Below, in pieces: positions 15,353 to 26,104 of a DNA stretch of 57,725 nucleotides. The translations under genes and the position numbers were made by a program. The first letter of the stretch is position 1. The number at the start of each line of letters is the position of its first letter. The notes under the pieces were generated by a model. The model saw nothing but the letters and a program-made list of their open reading frames with translations, was not told where the DNA came from and searched no databases. The stretch covers positions 1 through 57,725 of the forward strand of contig NZ_MBES01000048.1 of NCBI RefSeq assembly GCF_001954195.1. The letters run 5' to 3'. The DNA comes from Mycobacterium sp. IS-1264 (GTDB lineage Bacteria > Actinomycetota > Actinomycetes > Mycobacteriales > Mycobacteriaceae).

Positions 15353-17323
15353 ATGAACCGGAAATATGCGAGCCGAGTTATTGCGCTGGCTGGTGTGGTC
15401 GGATCCTTGGTCATGAGCGCCCCGGTATCGCAGGCTGCGCCCGGCGACGCGGGCGCGACCGAGTCAACGACGTTGGCGCTGGCCGACGTTGGGTCCTCGT
15501 CCACCTTGTCGTTCTGGGGATTCACCAGCTCCCAACAGCTGAGCGTGCCGGTGCTGCACGGGCTGACACCGACCGCGCTGAACGCGACGGTCGAACTGCC
15601 GATCAATATGCGGTCCGGCCAGCTCACCGTCACCCAGGGCGAGCGCACCATCACGCGGCTGAACCTGCCCACCACCGATCAAGCGCCAATAGTCCTCCCG
15701 CTCACCGGCGCGGAAGTCGCCGACAACTGGGTATCGGTGACGGTGCGCTCCTACCTGGTGCCCCTGGACGGATACTGCTTGTACCCGGAGAGCCCGCTGC
15801 GTCTGGTCAACGGAACGATCAACTACACCGGGGTCGAACAGCCGCCCACGACGGTGGCCCATTTCTTGCCGCCGGTGCTGCGCAAGCTGACCATATTTCT
15901 CCCGCAGGCACCGTCAACTGCTGAGTCCGACACGGCAATTCAACTCGCCACCTCCGCGGCCGCGCACTACGGCAGGCAGGCTCCCGAGATCGCGGTGGTC
16001 CCGTTGCCCGACGGACAGCAGGCGCCGCCGACGCCGCCGCAACCGCTGGAACGCCAGGTTGTCGTCAAAGAGGGATCGGATGCCGGGCTTTCCCTGCAAG
16101 GCAACACCGGTGTGCCATGGCTGTTGATCTCGGGGCCCCTCGGGCGAACCGACGAATCGGATACCGCGCTGCTGTTCAACGACCTGTCGCGGCTGGCCCT
16201 TGTCTCCAGGGCGTCGGCGGAATCGTTGAAGACCACTCCGCAACTACCCGGCAACAACGCAACGCTGCGCGAATTGGGGCAGCCCTTCGCCAACGCCACT
16301 TCGCTGCAGCCCCGGGTGTCAATCGGATTGGACCAGACCAAGTTTGGCCGATCCGTGCACGGGGTGCGCGTGCATCTGCAGGGGTCCTATACCCCGACGC
16401 CGGCCAACGTCGGCGGCCAGATCACCGCCAACATCGGCGCGGAGACCATCGACCATTGGCCCACCGACGGCCATGGCGCCATCGACCACTGGATCGACGT
16501 GCCGGATCGGCTGCTGCAGCGATACACCAGCCTTGACGTAGTGCTGGACGTGGCGAGCAACATCGGACACTGCGGCGATTTCTACACGCCTGGCGCCGGC
16601 AACTCGCTACTCACGCTGAACATCACCGGCGACACCACCGTGCAGAGCAGCCCCGCCGCGCCACCGGTGCCCGGCGGCCTGCAGTCGGTGCCGCAGGCGT
16701 TGATGCCCAAGGTTCAGGTGGCGATCGAGCCCCACTCGTTGATCGACACCAAGCGCGCCATCGACATCATGGTCGGCCTGCAGCGCATCAGTGCGGCGCC
16801 GATCGACACCACCGTCACAAGCGTTCAGCAGGCGCTCGATTCGTCGAATCCCGCGCTCGTGATCGCCGCCGACGGATGGAACCACTCCGATATCGCGCTC
16901 CCGGTGTCCGCCGGCCCCAGCGGGCCGATCACGATCAACGCCGTCGAGTCGGGCGGCAAGCCCACCAAGCTGACACTGGACCCGTCACTGCGGTTCGCTT
17001 CTCTCCAAACGGTTTTCAACCGCGGCCGGTCGCTGCTGATCGCGACCTCCAACGGCGCGCCCTTCCAGCTCGACGAGCTGCTGCGCTGGCTCACGAGCGA
17101 CACCAAGCACTGGCCCAGCCTCAAGGGCGTCGCGGCGGTGTCGGTACCGGGACAAGAGCCGGTCACCGTCGATCGGTCCCCCACCGCCGGTCCGGTCGCG
17201 GCGGCGCCCGGGGGCGGTAGTCACTCGGACCTGGCCTGGCTGTGGTGGTTCGGCGCGGGCTGGCTGATCCTGGCCATCGTCGGTGCGGGAGTAATCGTGC
17301 TGCGCACCAGGCGCCGGAGCTAG
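15353..17323 (+). CDS. Secreted membrane-anchored BcsB-like protein (cellulose synthase regulatory subunit family)
   Basis: 656 residues from ATG 15353 (alternative ATG 15335). The signal peptide has basic NRK, a hydrophobic core and the cleavage-like SAPVSQA-AP. It is followed by a long extracytoplasmic region and one C-terminal membrane span (LAWLWWFGAGWLILAIV) ending in RTRRRS. Features recalling BcsB are a jelly-roll-like LSVPVLHGLTPTALNATVEL segment, the VRSYLVPLDGYC stretch, FLPP then TIFLPQAPS, and a second Cys near GHCGDFY. BcsB guides a nascent polysaccharide across the periplasm. No BcsA-type synthase is in the window. It lies near the place of Rv1006 in M. tuberculosis; orthology is unproven. 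Confidence 0.62.
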   Translation: MNRKYASRVIALAGVVGSLVMSAPVSQAAPGDAGATESTTLALADVGSSSTLSFWGFTSSQQLSVPVLHGLTPTALNATVELPINMRSGQLTVTQGERTITRLNLPTTDQAPIVLPLTGAEVADNWVSVTVRSYLVPLDGYCLYPESPLRLVNGTINYTGVEQPPTTVAHFLPPVLRKLTIFLPQAPSTAESDTAIQLATSAAAHYGRQAPEIAVVPLPDGQQAPPTPPQPLERQVVVKEGSDAGLSLQGNTGVPWLLISGPLGRTDESDTALLFNDLSRLALVSRASAESLKTTPQLPGNNATLRELGQPFANATSLQPRVSIGLDQTKFGRSVHGVRVHLQGSYTPTPANVGGQITANIGAETIDHWPTDGHGAIDHWIDVPDRLLQRYTSLDVVLDVASNIGHCGDFYTPGAGNSLLTLNITGDTTVQSSPAAPPVPGGLQSVPQALMPKVQVAIEPHSLIDTKRAIDIMVGLQRISAAPIDTTVTSVQQALDSSNPALVIAADGWNHSDIALPVSAGPSGPITINAVESGGKPTKLTLDPSLRFASLQTVFNRGRSLLIATSNGAPFQLDELLRWLTSDTKHWPSLKGVAAVSVPGQEPVTVDRSPTAGPVAAAPGGGSHSDLAWLWWFGAGWLILAIVGAGVIVLRTRRRS

Positions 17324-17760
17324 CGCTCCTCGATCCACAGCTGCGCGGTCAGATCCTGGAATGTCGCGAGGGCGAATTGATCGTCGGCCCGCCGCACCGC
17401 CGACTTACTCATCAGCGCGCGCACGACCGAACCGTCCCGGTGTGCCAATTCGACGACCATGTTGCCCAGGGCGTGGACGACCGACAGCAGGGAGTCCGAG
17501 GCCGGGGCCTCATGGAAGACCTCGTGGAACCCGAGCGCCAGCACCTCGTCCGGTTCGTAACCCACCATCTCGGCAAACGCGGTGTTGGTGAACAGGATGC
17601 TGCCGTCATGCCCGATAGCCAGCACGGGAACCGGGATCCGCTCCAGCACGACCAGCGCGGGAAGCTGCTTCAAGGTCGTCATCGGCGACTGGCTGGGTTG
17701 CCGATTACGTCGTCGCTCCACCGGCCGATTATGGCCCATGGCAGCGGCCATACCGGACAC
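17320..17760 (-). CDS. Single PAS domain protein
   Basis: Up to 146 residues; the start is uncertain (GTG 17760, ATG 17751, 17739 or 17682), and the PAS core starts only after the last of these. The core contains VLERIPVPVLAIGHDGSILF, then TAFAEMVGYEPDEVLAL and HRDGSVVRALMSKSAVRR, the usual PAS beta-scaffold, with no attached kinase, cyclase or HTH domain. It may sense a ligand or serve as a protein-interaction module. Its stop overlaps that of the BcsB-like gene tail to tail through a shared CTAG. Confidence 0.7.
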   Translation of the reverse strand: MSGMAAAMGHNRPVERRRNRQPSQSPMTTLKQLPALVVLERIPVPVLAIGHDGSILFTNTAFAEMVGYEPDEVLALGFHEVFHEAPASDSLLSVVHALGNMVVELAHRDGSVVRALMSKSAVRRADDQFALATFQDLTAQLWIEER

Positions 17761-17793
17761 TTTTTTCTATTACCTCGCCCGACGGTGTTTCCG

Positions 17794-19341
17794 TCACACG
17801 GGCGGCTGGTAGCGGGGGAACACGCCCGCGGGCGCCGGCAGCGCCGTGCCGGGGGCTAGCCGCGCGCCGATGGCGCTGAACGCCCGCCGGTCTTCGTCCT
17901 GGCCGAGCAGGTCCAGCAGCTTGGCGGCCGACTCCGGCATGACGGGCTGCACCAGCAGCGCCGCGATGCGCACGGCCTCGCACGTGGTGTAGAGGACGGT
18001 ACGGAACCGCGCCTGATCGGCCCCGGACTCGCTCTTGCCCAGCACCCACGGCTGCTGGGCCGAAAAATATCTATTCGCCTCGCCGAGCATCAGCCAGATC
18101 GCCTCGAGGGCCAGGTGCATCGCCTGAGCGTCGAAACTCGCGCGCACCCGTTCCAGCAAACCCTCGGCCGTGTTCAGCAGTTCGGTGTCGGCTGCGGTGA
18201 ATTCGCCGGGCTCGGGCACCACCCCGCCGAGGTTCTTGGCCACCATCGACAACGACCGCTGCGCCAGGTTGCCGAGTTCGTTGGCCAGGTCGGCGTTGAT
18301 CCGGGTGACGATCGCCTCTTCGCTGTAGCTGCCGTCCTGGCCGAAAGGAACTTCCCGCAACAGGAAATAGCGCACCTGATCCACACCGAACGTGTCGATC
18401 AGCGCGACCGGGTCGACGATGTTGCCGACCGACTTGCTCATCTTCTCGCCGCGGTTGAGCAGAAACCCGTGCGCGAAAACCCTTCGGGGGAGCTCGATTC
18501 CGGCCGACATCAGAAACGCCGGCCAATACACGGTGTGAAACCGGATGATGTCCTTGCCGATCATGTGCAGGTCGGCCGGCCAGTAGCGCCGGAACAAGTC
18601 GGAATCGGTATCGGGGTAGCCGGCGCCGGTCAGGTAGTTGGTCAGCGCGTCGACCCAGACGTACATGACGTGATCGGGGTGTTCGGGCACCGGCACGCCC
18701 CAGTCGAACGAGGTGCGCGAGATGGACAGGTCGCGCAGGCCACCCGAGACGAAGCTGACGACCTCGTTGCGCCGCACCTCGGGCGCGATGAAATCAGGGT
18801 TCGCCTCGTAGTGGGCCAGCAGCTTGTCGGCGTACGCGGAGAGCCGGAAGAAGTAGGTCTGCTCGTCGGTCCACGTCAGCGGGGCGCGGGTCTCGACGGC
18901 GATGCGGGTGCCGTCGTCGAGCAGTTCGGTTTCCGCTTCGACGAAGAACCGCTCGTCGCGCACGGAATACCAGCCCGAGTAGGTGTCGAGGTAGATGTCG
19001 CCGGCCGCCGCCATCCGGCGCCAGATTTCCTTCGATGCCTCATGGTGGTCGGCGTCGGTGGTGCGGATGAACCTGTCGAAGGAGATGTTCAGCTTCTCCT
19101 GCAACCGCTGGAACACGTCGGAGTTGCGCCGCGCCAGTTCGGCGGTGGGCAGTCCTTCGGCCGCCGCGGCCTGGGCGACCTTGAGGCCGTGCTCGTCGGT
19201 CCCGGTGAGAAAGCGGACATCGAAGCCGTCGAGCCGCTTGAACCGCGCGATGGCGTCGGTGGCGACGTACTCGTAGGCGTGCCCCAGGTGCGGTGCGGCA
19301 TTGGGGTACGTGATCGCGGTGGTGACGTAGTACGGCCTCAT
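17794..19341 (-). CDS. metG: Methionyl-tRNA synthetase
   Basis: 515 residues. Class I signatures are HLGH at 18-21 and KMSKS at 300-304. The catalytic domain starts at residue 3 ([21 protein letters not shown]), and an anticodon-binding helical domain fills the C-terminal 150 residues. The Cys4 zinc knuckle and the C-terminal EMAP dimerisation domain of E. coli MetG are absent, as in the M. tuberculosis enzyme. It charges initiator and elongator tRNA-Met in the cytoplasm. It diverges from tatD across 24 bases. Confidence 0.97.
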   Translation of the reverse strand: MRPYYVTTAITYPNAAPHLGHAYEYVATDAIARFKRLDGFDVRFLTGTDEHGLKVAQAAAAEGLPTAELARRNSDVFQRLQEKLNISFDRFIRTTDADHHEASKEIWRRMAAAGDIYLDTYSGWYSVRDERFFVEAETELLDDGTRIAVETRAPLTWTDEQTYFFRLSAYADKLLAHYEANPDFIAPEVRRNEVVSFVSGGLRDLSISRTSFDWGVPVPEHPDHVMYVWVDALTNYLTGAGYPDTDSDLFRRYWPADLHMIGKDIIRFHTVYWPAFLMSAGIELPRRVFAHGFLLNRGEKMSKSVGNIVDPVALIDTFGVDQVRYFLLREVPFGQDGSYSEEAIVTRINADLANELGNLAQRSLSMVAKNLGGVVPEPGEFTAADTELLNTAEGLLERVRASFDAQAMHLALEAIWLMLGEANRYFSAQQPWVLGKSESGADQARFRTVLYTTCEAVRIAALLVQPVMPESAAKLLDLLGQDEDRRAFSAIGARLAPGTALPAPAGVFPRYQPPV

Positions 19342-19365
19342 CGAGACTCACCCTATTGTGTGGCG

Positions 19366-20208
19366 GTGAGCTTCAACCGCTCCGGTAAACGAGAAGCGCC
19401 GCCGGCGCCCGAGCCGCTGGCGCCATTGGTCGACGCCCACACCCACCTCGACGCGTGCGGGGCGAGCGACGCCGACGGGGTGCGGGCCATCGTCGAGCGC
19501 GCCGCGGCCGTCGGGGTCGGCGCGGTGGTCACCATCGCCGACGACCTCGAGTCGGCGCGCTGGGTGACGCGGGCCGCCGAGTGGGATCCACGCGTCTACG
19601 CCGCGGTCGCGCTGCATCCGACCCGCGCGGACGCGCTCGACGAAACGGCGCGCGCCGAGCTCGAGCGACTAACAGCCCACCCCCGGGTGGTGGCCGTCGG
19701 CGAGACCGGGATGGACCTGTATTGGCCCGGGCGCCTGGACGGCTGCGCGCGGCCCGACGCGCAGCGCGAGGCGTTCGCGTGGCATATCGACCTGGCGAAG
19801 CGGTGCGGGAAGCCGCTGATGATCCACAACCGGGAGGCCGACACCGAGGTGCTCGACGTGTTGCGCGCCGAGGGTGCCCCGGACGCCGTGATCTTCCACT
19901 GCTTTTCGTCGGACGCCGCGATGGCCCGCCGCTGCGTCGACGCGGGCTGGACGCTCAGCCTGTCGGGGACGGTGAGCTTTCGTAACGCGCGCGCCCTGCG
20001 GGAGGCTGTGCCGTTGATACCCGTGGAGCAGCTTTTGGTGGAGACCGATGCACCGTATTTGACGCCGCACCCGTATCGGGGCGCGGCGAACGAGCCGTAC
20101 TGCCTTCCTTATACTGTGCGGGCGCTGGCTGAACTGGTCGGTCGCCCGCCCGAGGAGTTGGCGGCGATCACCACCGGCAATGCTCGCCGGGTCTACGGAC
20201 TGTCCTAG
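19366..20208 (+). CDS. tatD: TatD family metal-dependent hydrolase
   Basis: 280 residues from GTG 19366. The amidohydrolase-like TIM barrel shows the metal ligands of the family: DAHTHLD, GETGMDLY, MIHNREA, FHCFSSD and VETDAPYLTPHP. TatD proteins are Mg-dependent 3'-5' DNases linked to DNA repair or apoptosis-like DNA turnover. It follows the rpfB-ksgA-ispE block order known from M. tuberculosis (Rv1008 before Rv1009) and is separated from rpfB by a long leader. Reading the GTG requires the 20-residue N-terminal tail before DAHTHLD. Confidence 0.93.
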   Translation: MSFNRSGKREAPPAPEPLAPLVDAHTHLDACGASDADGVRAIVERAAAVGVGAVVTIADDLESARWVTRAAEWDPRVYAAVALHPTRADALDETARAELERLTAHPRVVAVGETGMDLYWPGRLDGCARPDAQREAFAWHIDLAKRCGKPLMIHNREADTEVLDVLRAEGAPDAVIFHCFSSDAAMARRCVDAGWTLSLSGTVSFRNARALREAVPLIPVEQLLVETDAPYLTPHPYRGAANEPYCLPYTVRALAELVGRPPEELAAITTGNARRVYGLS

Positions 20209-22444
<2,236 letters not shown>

Positions 22445-22480
22445 GTAGGACGCCGCCCGTTCCAGCGATAGTCTGCTGCG

Positions 22481-23437
22481 GTGTCCGCGTCTGACGGCAG
22501 CACCGCAACACAGTGGGTGCCCACCGGGTCGGTCACCGTTCGGGTGCCCGGAAAGGTCAATCTCTACCTGGCCGTCGGCGATCGTCGCGAGGACGGCTAT
22601 CACGAGCTGACGACGGTGTTCCAAGCCGTGTCCTTGCTCGACGAGGTGACCGTGCGCAATGCCGACGTGCTGTCGCTCGAGCTCGTCGGCGAGGGCGCCG
22701 ACACGCTGCCCATCGATGAACGCAACCTCGCGTGGCAGGCCGCCGAGCTGATGGCCGATCATGTCGGCCGCGCACCCGACGTCTCGATCATGATCGACAA
22801 ATCCATTCCGGTGGCCGGCGGCATGGCGGGTGGCAGCGCGGATGCGGCCGCCGTGCTGGTCGGCATCAACGCGCTGTGGGAGCTCAACGTGCCCCGCCGC
22901 GATCTGCGCATGCTCGCCGCGCAACTCGGCAGCGACGTGCCGTTCGCTCTGCATGGCGGCACCGCGCTGGGGACCGGTCGCGGCGAGGAGCTGGCGACCG
23001 TGTTGTCGCGGAACACCTTTCACTGGGTGCTGACGTTCGCGGACAGCGGGCTGCTCACCCCGGCGGTGTTCGGCGAGCTCGACCGGCTCCGGGAGAGCGG
23101 CGAGCCGTCACGGCTGGCCGAGCCTGGGCCGGTGCTGGCGGCCCTGGCCGCGGGCGACCCTGAGCAGCTGGCGCCGCTACTGGGCAACGAAATGCAAGCG
23201 GCGGCGGTGAGCCTGGACCCGGGACTACGGCGGACGCTGCGCGCCGGTGTGGAGGCCGGTGCGCTTGCCGGCATCGTGTCCGGATCCGGTCCGACGTGCG
23301 CTTTCTTGTGCACCTCGGCGTCGCAGGCCGTCGACATCGGCACCCAGCTGTCGGGGGCGGGGGTCTGCCGCACGGTCCGGGTCGCGAGCGGACCGGTGCC
23401 CGGCGCCCGCGTCGTGCCCGCGCCAACCGAAGTCTGA
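22481..23437 (+). CDS. ispE: 4-diphosphocytidyl-2-C-methyl-D-erythritol kinase
   Basis: 318 residues from GTG 22481. An internal GTG at 22517 gives 306 residues, the length of the M. tuberculosis protein, and may be the real start. GHMP kinase signatures: [20 protein letters not shown], the ATP loop [17 protein letters not shown], and C-terminal [12 protein letters not shown]. It phosphorylates CDP-ME in the MEP isoprenoid pathway, which supplies decaprenyl phosphate for cell-wall and lipid-linked glycan synthesis. It sits 36 bases after ksgA in the rpfB operon. Confidence 0.95.
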   Translation: MSASDGSTATQWVPTGSVTVRVPGKVNLYLAVGDRREDGYHELTTVFQAVSLLDEVTVRNADVLSLELVGEGADTLPIDERNLAWQAAELMADHVGRAPDVSIMIDKSIPVAGGMAGGSADAAAVLVGINALWELNVPRRDLRMLAAQLGSDVPFALHGGTALGTGRGEELATVLSRNTFHWVLTFADSGLLTPAVFGELDRLRESGEPSRLAEPGPVLAALAAGDPEQLAPLLGNEMQAAAVSLDPGLRRTLRAGVEAGALAGIVSGSGPTCAFLCTSASQAVDIGTQLSGAGVCRTVRVASGPVPGARVVPAPTEV

Positions 23438-23496
23438 ACGGGGTGTGAAATCCGACTCAGCGGCCGCTAGAAGTTGGCGCTTCCTTAAGAGTTGCT

Positions 23497-23502
23497 TAAG
23501 AT
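23497..23502 (+). promoter_or_regulatory. -10 element (TAAGAT) for a leaderless upstream ORF of pks16
   Basis: TAAGAT followed by eight bases and then GTG 23511 gives the geometry of a mycobacterial leaderless transcript. It is immediately preceded by two CTTAAG hexamers 12 bases apart. Confidence 0.55.
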
Positions 23503-23510
23503 GACTCGCG

Positions 23511-23720
23511 GTGACGAGTAGCGGTAAGCAGGACCACTCGATTTCGTCGTCTGCCGGGCGCTGCGGTGGACGGCCTACCGGGTTTGCAGACTCATCGCCG
23601 TTTCGAGACCTAACCGCTGCCCAACTGTGCTCGCGCGCCTGCTGCAAAGTAGCCCCCAGCAGGCGGAATATGAGATTCCGGGCGTTGGGGAATCTGCCGG
23701 AACCGAGGAGGCCTTTGTGA
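23511..23720 (+). CDS. Putative leaderless upstream ORF coupled to pks16
   Basis: 69 codons beginning with GTG at the expected transcription start of the TAAGAT promoter and ending in a TGA that overlaps the pks16 GTG (GTGA). The peptide is basic with four cysteines, three clustered as LCSRACCK, and matches no family I recognise. Start and stop placement suggest a regulatory upstream ORF whose translation feeds ribosomes to pks16. Clustered Cys codons recall the cysteine-sensing leaderless uORFs reported in mycobacteria. It could instead be an open frame by chance in GC-rich DNA. Confidence 0.5.
   Translation: MTSSGKQDHSISSSAGRCGGRPTGFADSSPFRDLTAAQLCSRACCKVAPSRRNMRFRALGNLPEPRRPL
23705..23711 (+). 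promoter_or_regulatory. Strong Shine-Dalgarno of pks16
   Basis: GAGGAGG, five bases before GTG 23717. It fixes the pks16 start to give the same 544-residue length as in M. tuberculosis. Confidence 0.8.
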
Positions 23721-25351
23721 GCCGGTTTACCGAGAAGATGTACCGCAACGCCCGCACCGCGAAGACGGGCATGGTCACCGGTGAACCCCACGAACCCGTC
23801 CGCCACACCTGGGGCGAGGTCCACGAGCGCGCCCGGTGCATCGCGGGCGGCCTGGCCGCCGCGGGGATCGGCCTCGGCGACGCCATCGGTGTGCTCGCCG
23901 GCTTCCCGGTGGAGATCGCCCCGACCGCGCAGGGCCTGTGGATGCGCGGGGCCAGCCTCACCATGCTGCACCAGCCCACGCCGCGCACCGACCTTGCCGT
24001 CTGGGCCGAGGACACCATGACCGTGATCGGCATGATCGAGGCCAAGGCCGTCATCGTCTCCGAGCCCTTCCTGGTGGCCATCCCCGTGCTGGAGGAGAAG
24101 GGGATCAAGGTCCTCACCGTCGCCGACCTGCTGGCGTCGGATCCGATCGACCCCGTCGAGGTCGGCGAGGACGATCTGGCGCTGATGCAGTTAACGTCCG
24201 GGTCCACCGGTTCACCCAAAGCTGTCCAGATCACCCACCGCAACATCTACTCCAACGCCGAGGCGATGTTCATCGGCGCGCAGTACGACGTCGACAAGGA
24301 CGTCATGGTCAGCTGGCTGCCCTGCTTCCACGACATGGGCATGGTCGGCTTCCTGACCATTCCGATGTTCTTCGGTGCCGAGCTGGTCAAGGTCACGCCG
24401 ATGGACTTTCTGCGCGACACCCTGTTGTGGGCGAAGCTGATCGACAAGTACCAGGGCACCATGACGGCGGCGCCCAACTTCGCCTACGCGCTGCTGGCCA
24501 AGCGGTTGCGGCGCAACGCGAAACCCGGCGACTTCGACCTGTCGACCCTGCGCTTCGCGCTGTCCGGCGCCGAGCCCGTCGAACCCGCCGACGTCGAGGA
24601 CCTGCTGGACGCCGGCAAGCCGTTCGGGCTTCGGCCCTCGGCGATCCTGCCGGCCTACGGTATGGCCGAGACGACCCTGGCGGTCTCGTTCTCGGAGTGC
24701 AACGCCGGTCTGGTTGTCGACGAGGTCGACGCCGATCTGCTGGCCGCGCTGCGCCGCGCGGTGCCCGCCAGCAAGGGCAACGTTCGCAGGCTGGCCACGC
24801 TGGGCCCGCTGCTGCAGGATCTCGAAGCCCGCATCATCGACGACAACGGCGAGGTGATGCCGCCGCGCGGCGTCGGCGTCATCGAGCTCCGCGGCGAATC
24901 GCTGACGCCCGGCTACCTCACCATGGGCGGCTTCATCCCGGCGCAGGACGAGCACGGCTGGTACGACACCGGTGACCTCGGCTACCTCACCGAGGAGGGC
25001 CACATCGTCGTGTGCGGCCGCGTCAAGGACGTCATCATCATGGCCGGCCGCAACATCTACCCGACCGACATCGAGCGGGCCGCCTGCCGCGTCGAGGGGG
25101 TGCGGCCCGGCTGCGCCGTCGCGGTGCGGCTCGACGCGGGTCACTCGCGCGAGACGTTCGCCGTCGCCGTCGAATCCAACGCCTGGCAAGACCCGGCCGA
25201 GGTGCGCCGCATCGAGCACCAGGTCGCGCACGAGGTCGTCAGCGAGGTCGACGTGCGGCCACGCAATGTGGTGGTGCTGGGCCCGGGGACGATTCCGAAG
25301 ACGCCGTCGGGCAAGCTGCGCCGGTCCACCTCGGTCACGCTCGTCAGCTAG
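23717..25351 (+). CDS. pks16: Acyl-AMP ligase/acyl-CoA synthetase-like protein Pks16
   Basis: 544 residues. AMP-binding enzyme signatures: [16 protein letters not shown] (P-loop), [31 protein letters not shown], and a C-terminal Lys in [11 protein letters not shown]. Despite its name it has no ketosynthase or acyltransferase domain. Sequence and length match Rv1013, grouped with fatty-acyl-AMP ligases that activate fatty acids for polyketide or lipid assembly. The FAAL-versus-FACL distinction depends on a loop insertion not verified here. It converges with the downstream TetR gene. Confidence 0.93.
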   Translation: MSRFTEKMYRNARTAKTGMVTGEPHEPVRHTWGEVHERARCIAGGLAAAGIGLGDAIGVLAGFPVEIAPTAQGLWMRGASLTMLHQPTPRTDLAVWAEDTMTVIGMIEAKAVIVSEPFLVAIPVLEEKGIKVLTVADLLASDPIDPVEVGEDDLALMQLTSGSTGSPKAVQITHRNIYSNAEAMFIGAQYDVDKDVMVSWLPCFHDMGMVGFLTIPMFFGAELVKVTPMDFLRDTLLWAKLIDKYQGTMTAAPNFAYALLAKRLRRNAKPGDFDLSTLRFALSGAEPVEPADVEDLLDAGKPFGLRPSAILPAYGMAETTLAVSFSECNAGLVVDEVDADLLAALRRAVPASKGNVRRLATLGPLLQDLEARIIDDNGEVMPPRGVGVIELRGESLTPGYLTMGGFIPAQDEHGWYDTGDLGYLTEEGHIVVCGRVKDVIIMAGRNIYPTDIERAACRVEGVRPGCAVAVRLDAGHSRETFAVAVESNAWQDPAEVRRIEHQVAHEVVSEVDVRPRNVVVLGPGTIPKTPSGKLRRSTSVTLVS

Positions 25352-25368
25352 CGCCGACGGCTCCCGCG

Positions 25369-25998
25369 TCACGACAGCGGGGTGAGACCCGACCGCACCA
25401 GCTCCAGGCACGTGGCGGAGATGACTCCCAAATCCTCGACACAGCCGTTCCGCCCCCACGTCTCCACCCCGATCACCAGGGCCGCGGCGAGCGTGGCGCC
25501 CGCTACGTTGGCGACCAGATCGATGTTCGCGACATCGGGGTAGCGCTGCTTGACGAAGTCGGTGATAACCGCGGCGAACGACGCCTGGACGACGCGCAGG
25601 TGGCTGGCGATCTGCTCCCCGGTGATCAATTCGGCGCGGGCGAGCGCCGCCTGCCGAACCAGCTCGATGTCGTGCGGGTAGCTGGCCACGCTGGCCAGCA
25701 CCGCCTCGAACACTGACTCGGAGCGGGGGCGGTGCGCGAGCGCCTCGGCCAGCCACTCCACCTGGGTGTCGTAGTCCTGGAACAGCACGGCTTCCTTCGT
25801 GGGAAAGTGCCGAAAGAAGGTGCGCTCGGTGACGCCGGCCTCCTGCGCGAGCTGCTGCACCGTGACGTTTCCGAATCCCTCGCTGGCGAACCGCTTGAGG
25901 GCCACCTGGCGCAGCGCATCATGGGTCCTGCTGTGGCGCAGCTTGTGGAGGTTCTCCTTCTCGCCCATACCTCGCATCCCACCACACCGTTCCGTCAC
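25369..25998 (-). CDS. TetR family regulator divergent from an FAD oxidoreductase
   Basis: Up to 209 residues from GTG 25998, which has GGAAG nine bases upstream; ATGs at 25977 and 25968 are alternatives. The HTH reads RTHDALRQVALKRFASEGFGNVTVQQLAQEAGVTERTFFRHFPTKE (spread over about 24-70), the TERTFFRHFPTK signature of TetR proteins. The C-terminal domain resembles TetR_C (MftR-like) with DVANIDLVANVAGATLAAALV. A perfect palindrome lies in the divergent gap. It likely represses itself and the oxidoreductase. Absent from the M. tuberculosis order between pks16 and pth. Confidence 0.88.
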   Translation of the reverse strand: MTERCGGMRGMGEKENLHKLRHSRTHDALRQVALKRFASEGFGNVTVQQLAQEAGVTERTFFRHFPTKEAVLFQDYDTQVEWLAEALAHRPRSESVFEAVLASVASYPHDIELVRQAALARAELITGEQIASHLRVVQASFAAVITDFVKQRYPDVANIDLVANVAGATLAAALVIGVETWGRNGCVEDLGVISATCLELVRSGLTPLS

Positions 25999-26018
25999 AG
26001 TTGGCGTCTTCCAATTAA

Positions 26019-26030
26019 GTCAGTACTGAC
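26019..26030. promoter_or_regulatory. Perfect 12-bp palindrome, candidate TetR operator
   Basis: GTCAGTACTGAC is its own reverse complement and lies 20 bases before the TetR start and 75 bases before the oxidoreductase start. The AT-rich ATATATT follows directly, as expected for overlapping divergent promoters. Confidence 0.65.
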
Positions 26031-26104
26031 ATATATTGAGGGCGCCCGCGGCTCCTGTCGCGCGGAACGGACTCGGAGACCGAGTGGGAGAAGGAGCAGG
26101 AGCG

